Source: Planctomycetota bacterium (GTDB lineage Bacteria; Planctomycetota; Phycisphaerae; Phycisphaerales; UBA1924). Taken from it: DNA of 64,000 nt. The DNA lies in NCBI GenBank assembly GCA_963204725.1, contig CAUJHH010000018.1, positions 41,248-105,247 of the forward strand. The letters run 5' to 3'. Within the stretch, counting starts at the first letter, position 1; each line of letters starts with the position of its first letter. Under the pieces are notes generated by a model, which did not search any database, had not been told where the DNA came from, and saw only the letters and a program-made list of their open reading frames with translations. Made by a program: the position numbers and the translations under genes. Positions 51,890 to 59,642 of the stretch are shown here, piece after piece.

Positions 51890-52636
51890 ATGAAGCCCTG
51901 CCGTCCGGCATTCACACTCGTCGACGTTCTCGTCACGCTGCTGGTCGTGGCGATGATCCTCGGCATCTTGCTGCCTGGCATGAACCAGGCGCGAGAGACC
52001 GCGAGACGCGTCGTCTGTGCCTCCAATGTCCGCCAGATCGGTCTCGCGATCGCGATGTATGCCGACGACTCGAAGAACCACATTCCATTCACGGTCTTTG
52101 CGCCCCCCGGCTCGCGTCCTGAAGACGTCGAACTCGCCGACACCGTCGTCGTCCGTTTCAACTCGGATCGATTCACCGAATCCGAGGTAGATTATTTCGA
52201 ATGGGATGGGCTCGGTCTGCTCTACGTCGGCGAGTACCTTCCCGCGCCACCCGCTTTCTATTGCCCCTCCCATACCGGCACCCATCCGTTCACGGCATAC
52301 TCGCGCCTGTGGAACGGGCAAGCTGGCGAAATCGTCTCCAACTACCAGTACCGCGGCCTTGGCCCCAACGGTGCCACCCGCCTCTTCCAGATCGAGCCAG
52401 CGCGTTCAGCGATCGCAGCCGACGGCCTCCGTACCCAGGCCGACTTCAACCACGACCTCGGCATGAATGTACTTCGTGCCGACCTCGCCATCGTCTGGTT
52501 CGCCGACGTCGGCCATCAGCTCTACAACATGCTCCCGATGTCCGAGGACGAAGACGACGCATCGTCCTCCATGCGTGCCGTCTGGAACCAGATCGATCGT
52601 CAGACCGCGGGCGGCGATCCCACCGGCCCCGAGTGA
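51890..52636 (+). CDS. Prepilin-type N-terminal cleavage/methylation protein (pseudopilin-like)
   Basis: Protein of 248 residues beginning MKPCRPAFTLVDVLVTLLVV, the class III/IV prepilin leader (usual FTLxE; here Asp replaces Glu at position 5 of the mature form) and a long N-terminal helix. The rest has the look of planctomycete DUF1559-like or type II pseudopilins: CASNVRQIGLAIAMYADDSK, then YCPSHTGTHPF. GGAGG lies 9 bases before the ATG. The Asp change could affect assembly if the protein is a minor or specialised pilin. Confidence 0.85.
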   Translation: MKPCRPAFTLVDVLVTLLVVAMILGILLPGMNQARETARRVVCASNVRQIGLAIAMYADDSKNHIPFTVFAPPGSRPEDVELADTVVVRFNSDRFTESEVDYFEWDGLGLLYVGEYLPAPPAFYCPSHTGTHPFTAYSRLWNGQAGEIVSNYQYRGLGPNGATRLFQIEPARSAIAADGLRTQADFNHDLGMNVLRADLAIVWFADVGHQLYNMLPMSEDEDDASSSMRAVWNQIDRQTAGGDPTGPE

Positions 52637-52680
52637 TTGCTCGAAACGCCGCGATCCCAGACCGGTATCCTCCAGTTGCT

Positions 52681-53748
52681 ATGACAAACAACGCGATCCC
52701 GCGTCGATTCCGCGCGCGATGCCACTGCGCGACCGTTGCTTCCATCCTGCTCGGCATCGCCCTCAGCACCGACGCGCAAGTCACGCCAGTCCGCGATTAC
52801 TACGGTGTTGATCGTTCGATCCCCGTCGAAGTCACGAGGCCGGCCGGTGTCGAGGGACCGCTGTCGATCCAACTCCTCGAGCCAATCACAGCCGCCGTCG
52901 TTGCCTCCTCCTCCGTTGAGGCCGGGCGTGTCGATCTGGCGACCCACTTTCCGATTCTCTGGCGAGCGCCGGCGCCGCGCCTCTTGTACGCGCAAGTTCT
53001 CGCCGGCGATCGCAAGATCGGACCCGCCCTGGTCCTTCGTCCGCTGATCGAGCCCAAGCCCGCCATGCTCCTGAATCCCGCGACCAATGCGCCCTGGTTC
53101 ATGGACCCGAAGACCGGCAAGCCATCGTTCGAAGGCCGCACCGGTGTCGTGACCTTCGGCCCCGCCGAGGAATCCGCCTTCACCGGCATCCGCGCCGCCA
53201 TTGATCAGGTCGCCGTCGTGAAGACCACCCTGGGTGAGATCCGCTTTGCCATGCGGCCTGATGCCGCGCCGAGCACAACTCAGAATTTCCTTGATCTCGT
53301 CCGGGGCGGTTTCTACACGGACATCATCATCCACCGAATCGTCCCCGTTCGCGCCGACGGCTCGCCGTTCGTCATCCAGTTCGGCGATCCGACCGGCACC
53401 GGCAACGGCGGCCCCGGCTACTCGATCGATCTCGAGCCCAGTCTCCTCCCGCACGACCTCGGTGTGCTCTCCATGGCCCGGGCGACCGAGCCCAACACCG
53501 CTGGCTCGCAGGTCTTCATCTGTCTCAGCCGTGAGGGAACCAAGCACCTCGACGGCCGATACGCCGCATTCGCCGAGGCGATATCCGGCGCGGATGTCAT
53601 CCGCGCCCTCGCCGCTCTCCCCGTCGACGCGGATGGTCGCCCACTTGATCCCCCCAGCGTCATCTCGATCACGCTCGAAGACGCGCCGCCCTACGGCACC
53701 GGTTCGAAACCGATCTCGCACAAAGCGGAGCGGCCCGGCGTCCGATAG
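52681..53748 (+). CDS. Secreted cyclophilin-type peptidyl-prolyl isomerase
   Basis: Protein of 355 residues. Signal peptide (about 1-32, ending STDAQ), an N-terminal region of about 150 residues of unknown fold, and a cyclophilin domain (about 180-345): TTLGEIRFAMRPDAAPSTTQ, NFLDLVRGGFYTDIIIHRIV, FVIQFGDPTGTGNGGPGY and VLSMARATEPNTAGSQVFIC. Arg in HRIV and the FVIQ-GD loop match the active site. It should fold exported proteins in the periplasm. The longer frame upstream overlaps the previous gene and is not used. Confidence 0.9.
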   Translation: MTNNAIPRRFRARCHCATVASILLGIALSTDAQVTPVRDYYGVDRSIPVEVTRPAGVEGPLSIQLLEPITAAVVASSSVEAGRVDLATHFPILWRAPAPRLLYAQVLAGDRKIGPALVLRPLIEPKPAMLLNPATNAPWFMDPKTGKPSFEGRTGVVTFGPAEESAFTGIRAAIDQVAVVKTTLGEIRFAMRPDAAPSTTQNFLDLVRGGFYTDIIIHRIVPVRADGSPFVIQFGDPTGTGNGGPGYSIDLEPSLLPHDLGVLSMARATEPNTAGSQVFICLSREGTKHLDGRYAAFAEAISGADVIRALAALPVDADGRPLDPPSVISITLEDAPPYGTGSKPISHKAERPGVR

Positions 53749-53762
53749 CGAGATCGCTCCGA

Positions 53763-54740
53763 TCAGAACGCGACCCGCGCCTCCAGCCCGAAGAACAGCG
53801 ACGGATCAACGTCCTCGTCGGTCACCTCGTCGCCATCCGCGTTCCGGAACTCGAATCGTTGATACGCGTACGCGCCGATGCGCCCCGTCAGCGTGAGCCG
53901 ATCGAGCGCCCGCCACGACGCCGCAAACGCCACCGGCACGCCCGTGTCTTCCATCGCACCCTCGGGGATCGCGTTGTCGTCATTCAGCCGGAAGTCGCGC
54001 GTCTCATACGATGCCTCGACCGACAGATCGAGCCGGTCCGTCGCCCGATACACGAGGGCGAGCCCCGGCTTCCCGTCATTCGTCAGCGTCCAGCGATCAT
54101 TGATCTTCCAGTCGATGGACAGGGCGGGCACAAAGATCGAATCTTTTTCCAGCCGCGATCCGACGATGAACCCGAACCCGAGCGTCAGCTTGTCATTCAC
54201 CTTGTAGTTCACCACGCCCAGCCCGCCGGCCGTGAACGAATCGCCCAGATCCGCGTCCTCTTCGCCCGCCCACCGGAAAATCCCGCCACCGATCACAGTC
54301 CAGCGGTCATCGATCGCAAAGCTGATCGTCGGCGTCAGGCTGTACATGAACGCGTCGTCGATCGGCTCCCCTCCACCGGTGACCGTCTCAAAGTCGTCAA
54401 AGTCATAGAACGAGTACTCCGCGCCGACCCCGAGGCCGAGGCCCACGCGATCGTTGACGCGGTATCGCACTCCGAACTCAGCGCCGACGCGCGTCGTGGA
54501 AACCTCCCCGTCCGCATCATCAAGATCCGCGCTCAGACCAATCTGGCTGCGCCCCGTCAGCGAGAACGAGAGCCTCGGCGGCTCCTCGGTCGCACCTTCT
54601 GCACGCGCCGCGCTCTCAGGCGCCGGAGCCGCCGTGTCCTGGGCCCAGGCCGATCCGGTGCCCAGCAACGAGCCCGCCGTCCCTCCCAAAGCAACGAGAA
54701 TCCCAACCAACAACCCCGAATCGATCCGGCGTGCGTTCAT
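53763..54740 (-). CDS. Outer-membrane beta-barrel protein
   Basis: Protein of 325 residues with a signal peptide (about 1-33, LLVGILVALGGTAGSLLGTG, AWAQ cut) and about twelve amphipathic strands with alternating aromatic residues (VGLGLGVGAEYSFYDFDDF, KLTLGFGFIVGSRLEKD, LDLSVEASYETRDF). It ends RVAF, the C-terminal Phe signal used for BAM assembly. Resembles planctomycete DUF6268-type outer-membrane proteins. Presence implies an outer membrane. Function unknown. Confidence 0.85.
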   Translation of the reverse strand: MNARRIDSGLLVGILVALGGTAGSLLGTGSAWAQDTAAPAPESAARAEGATEEPPRLSFSLTGRSQIGLSADLDDADGEVSTTRVGAEFGVRYRVNDRVGLGLGVGAEYSFYDFDDFETVTGGGEPIDDAFMYSLTPTISFAIDDRWTVIGGGIFRWAGEEDADLGDSFTAGGLGVVNYKVNDKLTLGFGFIVGSRLEKDSIFVPALSIDWKINDRWTLTNDGKPGLALVYRATDRLDLSVEASYETRDFRLNDDNAIPEGAMEDTGVPVAFAASWRALDRLTLTGRIGAYAYQRFEFRNADGDEVTDEDVDPSLFFGLEARVAF

Positions 54741-54828
54741 GTTCTGGCTCCGTGCGTCGGCCCTACTCGTGCGGGCCGCGCCGCACTGTAGCCGATCGGA
54801 GCCTCGTTTGTGCCGTATGCACAAGCGC

Positions 54829-55932
54829 TCACCAGGGGCGCAGCGCCATTTCACGCTCGACGCGTGCAGGGTCGCCGAAGTGCTCCACGAACTCCTCCCG
54901 CAGCTCCGCCGCCGTCCGTGTCCCCGGCTTGCCGTTCCGAAGCGCGGCCATGTACGCCGCCAGCGCACCACGCCTGTGCCTCGAGAGATACCGCACCATC
55001 GCCTCGCTCGTGCGGTACATCGCGTGCACACGCTCGCCGTCCGCCACACCCGGTTCATCCCGAGACACCAACCAATCAACCGCCACCCTGGACGCAGATG
55101 GACTGTCCAGATACACCTCGCGGAACCCCTTCCGCTCACGGTCCGGCGCGCTCGGCATCTCACCCTCCGGCTCGAACGCAGATGCCAAGCCCTCACTCAG
55201 CCAGAACGGTTGCGTCCGCCGCCTCGACTGCACCCCCGTCCGAAAGAGAGCCATGTGCGCCGCCTCGTGCATCGCCCGGATCCGCAGCCCGTCCGACGGC
55301 GCGATCCCCGGGGGATCCGCGTAGAGCGCCATCCGCTCCTTCGAGGGCGAGTAGTGCCCGCCGAGCCCGCTCGCATCGAGTCCGTCCTCGCGCGCCGCAA
55401 ATTCGATGTACGCCGCACGCACCGCGAAGAGCACGCACACGTGCTTGCTCGCTTCCATCGTCGGTTCGATCCCCGTTCGCCTCGCCCAGCGCAGCACCTC
55501 TGCCCTCGCCATCTCAAGCGAGCCCAGCCGCGCGTGCGCCGCCGCAGCCGTCGTGTCCGCAAGCATCACCACGCTCGCGCTCTCGAATCGTGCGAATCCC
55601 GTCCCGAGCGACTCCGAGAGCCGCGCGACCCGCGCCCCATCAACCGGTATCCCGCCCGGCGCAGCCGCTGTCTCCGGCGCGCGCCGCCGTTCCTCGTTCG
55701 TGGCTCCAGCCCTCGACGTCTCATCCGGATTCTGTGCCGCATCCTCACCCGGCCCCGTGTCCTGCCTCACCACGATTGGCGCCGTCCCTCTGCCACGCCG
55801 CTCGATCTCGCGCGGCATGCGCATCGGCGCCACTGTCGTCCGCTCCTGCCCCATCGCGGCCATGCAGCACCCGCCCTGCACGCCAACCGCACAGACCAGC
55901 GCCGTCATGAACGTCACGCACCCACTGCGCAT
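54829..55932 (-). CDS. DUF1570-like secreted metallopeptidase-type protein
   Basis: Protein of 367 residues with an N-terminal signal or anchor (about 5-28), a Pro/Arg-rich spacer, and a C-terminal domain from about 110 with zinc motif HExxH as His222-Glu223-x2-His226 in RAMHEAAHMALF and a downstream Glu in WLSEGLASAF, the pattern of gluzincin-like DUF1570 proteins. Whether it is an active peptidase is not known. It ends 89 bp before the start of the barrel gene on the same strand and may be part of the same unit. Confidence 0.83.
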   Translation of the reverse strand: MRSGCVTFMTALVCAVGVQGGCCMAAMGQERTTVAPMRMPREIERRGRGTAPIVVRQDTGPGEDAAQNPDETSRAGATNEERRRAPETAAAPGGIPVDGARVARLSESLGTGFARFESASVVMLADTTAAAAHARLGSLEMARAEVLRWARRTGIEPTMEASKHVCVLFAVRAAYIEFAAREDGLDASGLGGHYSPSKERMALYADPPGIAPSDGLRIRAMHEAAHMALFRTGVQSRRRTQPFWLSEGLASAFEPEGEMPSAPDRERKGFREVYLDSPSASRVAVDWLVSRDEPGVADGERVHAMYRTSEAMVRYLSRHRRGALAAYMAALRNGKPGTRTAAELREEFVEHFGDPARVEREMALRPW

Positions 55933-56019
55933 CTGAACCGCATCGGCGCTCGATGGAAGCGAATCACCCCTCGCGCGCCGCGCATTCCTGCTGTGCCGGT
56001 TGTGCCGTCCGCGCCACCC

Positions 56020-57156
56020 TCACACCCGTGCCAGCAGCGCGCCCTCGATCGTCAACCCCGGTCCGAAGGCGAGCATGACCATGCGATCCGCCGATGTCTC
56101 GCGTGCGATCCGGTCCGCGATGAAGAGCACCGTCGGCGACGACATGTTCCCGTGCGTCGCCAGGATCGCTCGCGAGTGCGCCACGCTCGCCTCACCGATG
56201 CCGAGAGCATCTCGCGCCGCATCCAGCACCCGAGGGCCCCCGGGATGCACGGCCCAGCCGATCCTGTCAAACGCATCGCTCTCGATGCCCGCCGCGCCGA
56301 GCCATTCGCGTGCCCAAGCGCCGAGCCGCTCGCGCACAATCCCCGGCACGCCCTCGCCAAGCGTCATCTCAAATCCATGGTCTCCGATCCGCCACGCCAT
56401 GGCGTCGCGCGTCCCCTCGATCAAACGCGATGCTGTCGACACCACGCGCCAGCCGGTGCATGATCCTTCAGCACCAGTCACCACCATCGCAGCCGCGCCG
56501 TCCGCAAACAGCGCGTTCGCGACCACCCGATCCCGTCGCGCATCGTGGTGCATGTGCAGCGTGCACAACTCCACGCAAACCACAAGCGCAACTCGCGGCC
56601 GCACCGCACCTGGAAGAGAGGACGCGGTCGCCGACCCGTGTCCGCAGCGATCCGCCAGCGCATCCGCCACCCGCAGCGCGTTGATCGCACCATGGCAACC
56701 CATGAAGCCCACGTTCGTCCGCTCGATATCCGGCGTCAGGCCCAGTCCGTCGATGAGCACAGAATCCACCCCCGGCGCAGCGAACCCCGTGCACGAGGCC
56801 GTCACAAGATGCGTGATCGCCCGCGTCGAGATCCCGGACCGATCGAGCGCCTCCGCAGCCGCCCGCACCGCGAGCGCCCCCGCCTCGGCCGCGTACTTCG
56901 CCATCCGTTGTCCAGTCGTCGGACCGCCCCGATCGTCCGCGCCATAGAACGACTGCGCGATCGCATCTTCATCGCGACCCGTAGCCTCCGCAATCACACT
57001 CCCGCGGCGCTCGATGCCCGAGCGCCGGTGTACCGCGTCAACGAATCGTGCCTCCGCTCCCTCGACCCGGCCCATGGCTCGGGCGAACGCGCTCGCCTGA
57101 ACCTGAGAGACCGAGTGGAGTGGCTTCGAGAGCCCGATTCCGCGCACGACGCTCAT
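56020..57156 (-). CDS. Type III polyketide synthase (chalcone/alkylresorcinol synthase-like)
   Basis: Homodimeric ketosynthase of 378 residues. The catalytic triad is Cys154 in VGFMGCHGAI, His304 in WAVHPGGPRVLD and Asn337 in THGNMSSPTVLF, spaced as in chalcone synthase (164/303/336). It should extend an acyl-CoA with malonyl-CoA and cyclise the product into a pyrone, resorcinol or resorcylic acid. Third gene of a coupled operon with a methyltransferase and a flavoprotein, the same enzyme set as the Streptomyces srsABC phenolic-lipid operon. Product unknown. Confidence 0.93.
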   Translation of the reverse strand: MSVVRGIGLSKPLHSVSQVQASAFARAMGRVEGAEARFVDAVHRRSGIERRGSVIAEATGRDEDAIAQSFYGADDRGGPTTGQRMAKYAAEAGALAVRAAAEALDRSGISTRAITHLVTASCTGFAAPGVDSVLIDGLGLTPDIERTNVGFMGCHGAINALRVADALADRCGHGSATASSLPGAVRPRVALVVCVELCTLHMHHDARRDRVVANALFADGAAAMVVTGAEGSCTGWRVVSTASRLIEGTRDAMAWRIGDHGFEMTLGEGVPGIVRERLGAWAREWLGAAGIESDAFDRIGWAVHPGGPRVLDAARDALGIGEASVAHSRAILATHGNMSSPTVLFIADRIARETSADRMVMLAFGPGLTIEGALLARV

Positions 57157-58379
57157 GCCGGCACCCCCGCTCCCCGCGTCTCCGATGCAGTTCCGTCGAG
57201 GTATTCCACGCCCATCGTCCGCGCCACCAGCTCAGCGCACCTCGACGCGAGTTCGAAGCGGCTAATGGCGTGCACCGCACCCTCGACGAGCAGAGGCCTC
57301 CGCACGAACGCGCGAAACCCGCGGCACGTCCTCTGCCGTCGTCCCACAATCCTCGCGTGCTCGGCTGTCCACGCCGACGCCAACTCTTCCATCGCACCCG
57401 TTTGCAGCCCCTCGGCCCCAAGCTGCGCCGCACGCACACCCGACGCGATCGCCCACGTCATTCCCTCGCCAGTGAACGGCTCGACATATCCGGCCGAGTC
57501 GCCGACGACCAGTAGTCCCGGCAGCGCGATCCGGTCGCGCCGCCTCGTCAACAGCGCCGTGCCCGTGAATCGAATCCGCTCAGATCCACGCGTCTGCGCC
57601 AGTCCGTTCCCGCACGAGGCCGCTATCCGCTCCATCAATTGTGCAGGCCCGCCGTTCTTCCTGACCTCATGCGGATCGAGCGCGCCCGCAACCGCCGCCC
57701 GTCGCTCGTCCAGTCGAACAGTTCCCACATACCCCCCGCGCCCGACATGCATCCGGACCACGCCGGGCTCGCCGAGCGCACGGGGCGTAATCAGTTCGGT
57801 ACCAACCACCGCCGACATACCCATCCACGCACTCCGCGAGATCCGTGTTCCCATCTCCTCAAACCCGTCAAGAGAGAGCCCTCCGATCCCATCTGCAACC
57901 AGCACCAGCCCAAAGCGTTCCTCCCGCACGAGCCCCAAACGATGCGTGAGGCGCACAATCCAGCCATCCCCCTCGCGTCGAAGCACACTCGCGCTCGTCT
58001 CGGGCTCAAACCGAGCGCCGAGTTCAATGGCGCCGGCAACCAGCGCCGCATCGAGACTCGCTCGCGCGAGCGCCAGGCCGCCCGTGTGGCGCACATGAGC
58101 CGCAGCGCCGCGGCACCGAATCTCGATCTCTCGAAGCGGAACCCCGCCGAGCTTCCGGATATCCGCGACCAGACCATGTCGCTCAATCAGCGACACCCCC
58201 GCCTTGCCCAGACAGCAGCCGCACACCTTCGCCCGTGGCCACGCCGATCGCTCCACCAGCAGCGTTGAGTCTGCGCCGAGCGCGCGTGCAACGGCCGCAG
58301 CGGCGCTCGCGCCAGCCGGACCCGCTCCGATCACCAGCACTCGCGCGTCGCGTGCTGCCGGTATATGCCGGCTCCTCAT
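57153..58379 (-). CDS. FAD-dependent oxidoreductase of the geranylgeranyl-reductase/hydroxylase type
   Basis: Flavoprotein of 408 residues. N-terminal FAD fold VLVIGAGPAGASAAAAVAR, the CGCCLGKAG segment near 50-60, the middle DG motif VLVADGIGG and the late GD site LVVGDSAGYVEPFTGEGM, all as in p-hydroxybenzoate-hydroxylase-like enzymes. It probably hydroxylates or reduces the polyketide made by the neighbour. The ATG at 58379 overlaps the methyltransferase stop, and its stop overlaps the polyketide synthase start (both ATGA), so it sits in the middle of a translationally coupled trio. Confidence 0.9.
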   Translation of the reverse strand: MRSRHIPAARDARVLVIGAGPAGASAAAAVARALGADSTLLVERSAWPRAKVCGCCLGKAGVSLIERHGLVADIRKLGGVPLREIEIRCRGAAAHVRHTGGLALARASLDAALVAGAIELGARFEPETSASVLRREGDGWIVRLTHRLGLVREERFGLVLVADGIGGLSLDGFEEMGTRISRSAWMGMSAVVGTELITPRALGEPGVVRMHVGRGGYVGTVRLDERRAAVAGALDPHEVRKNGGPAQLMERIAASCGNGLAQTRGSERIRFTGTALLTRRRDRIALPGLLVVGDSAGYVEPFTGEGMTWAIASGVRAAQLGAEGLQTGAMEELASAWTAEHARIVGRRQRTCRGFRAFVRRPLLVEGAVHAISRFELASRCAELVARTMGVEYLDGTASETRGAGVPA

Positions 58380-59107
58380 CGCTCGCTCCAAAGGAGCATC
58401 ATGCGCCAGGGCCACACCGGCGCGATGTGAACCGGACCCCGCTTCTCCAACCCGGCCTCCCTCGCCATCGATGCCATCTCATCGATCGTGAACGCGGCCC
58501 TGACGGATCGGACCGCATCGACGCGCACGATCCGCGACGTCGTAAGCGTTCGCCCCGCGAGCCGGGCCGCTAGCAACCCCGGCATGCATCGTCGGAGGTC
58601 GTTCACCACCACCGTTCCCGCATGCCCCGCCACCCGCGCCATCTCGCGCAGAACCCCGACGCACGCATCCGCTTCCAAGTGATGCGCAAAGAGCGAGCAC
58701 GTCACGATGGAGAACGAACCGTCCTCGAACGGCAGCCCATCACGCACGACATCCGCTCGCAGCGTCTCTACATCCCCTACGCGGAGCCGGACAGCGCGTG
58801 CGCTCGCATGTTTGAGCGCCGTCTCGCTCACGTCGCACAACGTCAGAGCCAGCTTCACCCCCCGTGCCCTCGCGATCTTTGCGACTCCAAGAGGCACATC
58901 GCCCGATCCCGTCGCGATGTCCAGCATCCGCACCGGTTCGCCCAGAACGCCGTGGCGCATGGCTGCTGGCTCGATCGCCCGCCAATTCGCTTCGGCCGCT
59001 CCGCTCACTCGATTGATTCTCGACAACCCTCGGAGCGCGCGGGCGTGCTCCGGCCCGTCGATCGCCGGGTCGTCCATCAACTCCGCCACCCTGACGCGTT
59101 CTCCCAT
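58376..59107 (-). CDS. Class I SAM-dependent methyltransferase
   Basis: Methyltransferase of 243 residues, first gene of the type III PKS operon. SAM motif I LDIATGSGDVP, acidic motif in LTLCDVSETAL, and motif II/III FSIVTCSLFAHHLE are clear; the fold is of the UbiE/Coq5-like small-molecule group. It likely methylates the polyketide or quinone product. The stop overlaps the flavoprotein start by ATGA. It begins about 100 bp from the tRNA-Ala gene on the other strand. Confidence 0.9.
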   Translation of the reverse strand: MGERVRVAELMDDPAIDGPEHARALRGLSRINRVSGAAEANWRAIEPAAMRHGVLGEPVRMLDIATGSGDVPLGVAKIARARGVKLALTLCDVSETALKHASARAVRLRVGDVETLRADVVRDGLPFEDGSFSIVTCSLFAHHLEADACVGVLREMARVAGHAGTVVVNDLRRCMPGLLAARLAGRTLTTSRIVRVDAVRSVRAAFTIDEMASMAREAGLEKRGPVHIAPVWPWRMMLLWSER

Positions 59108-59204
59108 CGTCTCGACCGCTCCATTCCGCTCCGCGAGCCCAAGCCAATCGCCGCCGGAAGATGCTTGGATTCCGCTCCCGACCTACACTCCCCCCCGAAC
59201 ATCC

Positions 59205-59277
59205 GGGGCGGTAACTCAATTGGTAGAGTGCCAGCTTTGCAAGCTGGAAGTTGGGAGTTCGAGTCTCCTCCGCTCCA
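59205..59277 (+). tRNA. tRNA-Ala (anticodon UGC)
   Basis: Seventy-three nucleotides fold as a cloverleaf: acceptor GGGGCGG with CCGCTCC including G3-U70 (the alanine identity pair), D stem ACTC/GAGT, anticodon stem CCAGC/GCTGG with loop TTTGCAA (anticodon TGC), T stem GGGAG/CTCCT with loop TTCGAGT, discriminator A. CCA is not encoded. A TACACT about 15 bp upstream may be part of its promoter, but no good -35 is at the right distance. Confidence 0.95.
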
Positions 59278-59642
59278 TTCCGAACCCTTGCTCGGATTTC
59301 GATCCGTGCCCGAAGCGTCCAAATAACCGCGTCTGGCGTGCCCCGAAGACGACCAAGATCGCGACGCGAAACGCGTGGACGAGCACCCCAATTCCGGTCT
59401 CCCACCAGAGTATCAGGTTTTGACGCGTGGCCACACTGGCCTTGTTTGGCCAGAATTGGCCGATGATTCCCCCCAATTCTCCGGGTATTCCAGTTGTGCG
59501 GGACAACCCCCACTTTGACTCGCATTTGCCCAGACTTCCCCGGGGTGTTCGCCTTGAGCAGTCCCCGCCTGCGGTCGATCCCAGTCCGCCGATCGGTTGC
59601 GTTACACCGGACGGAATCGGAAGTCATGGCCTCGGGGTCTCT
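59278..59642. other. Intergenic region with four phased TGGCC boxes
   Basis: No gene is supported in these 365 bp between tRNA-Ala and the HDOD-GGDEF gene; an in-frame extension of the latter up to 59427 is possible but its residues look random. The pentamer TGGCC occurs four times at 59429, 59438, 59448 and 59458 (spacing 9, 10, 10), i.e. once per helical turn. The array is about 180 bp before the ATG at 59643. Confidence 0.4.

Noticed and set aside
54454..56463. 669-residue open frame on the plus strand
   Set aside because: Arg/Pro/His-rich, spans three minus-strand genes antisense; no start context.
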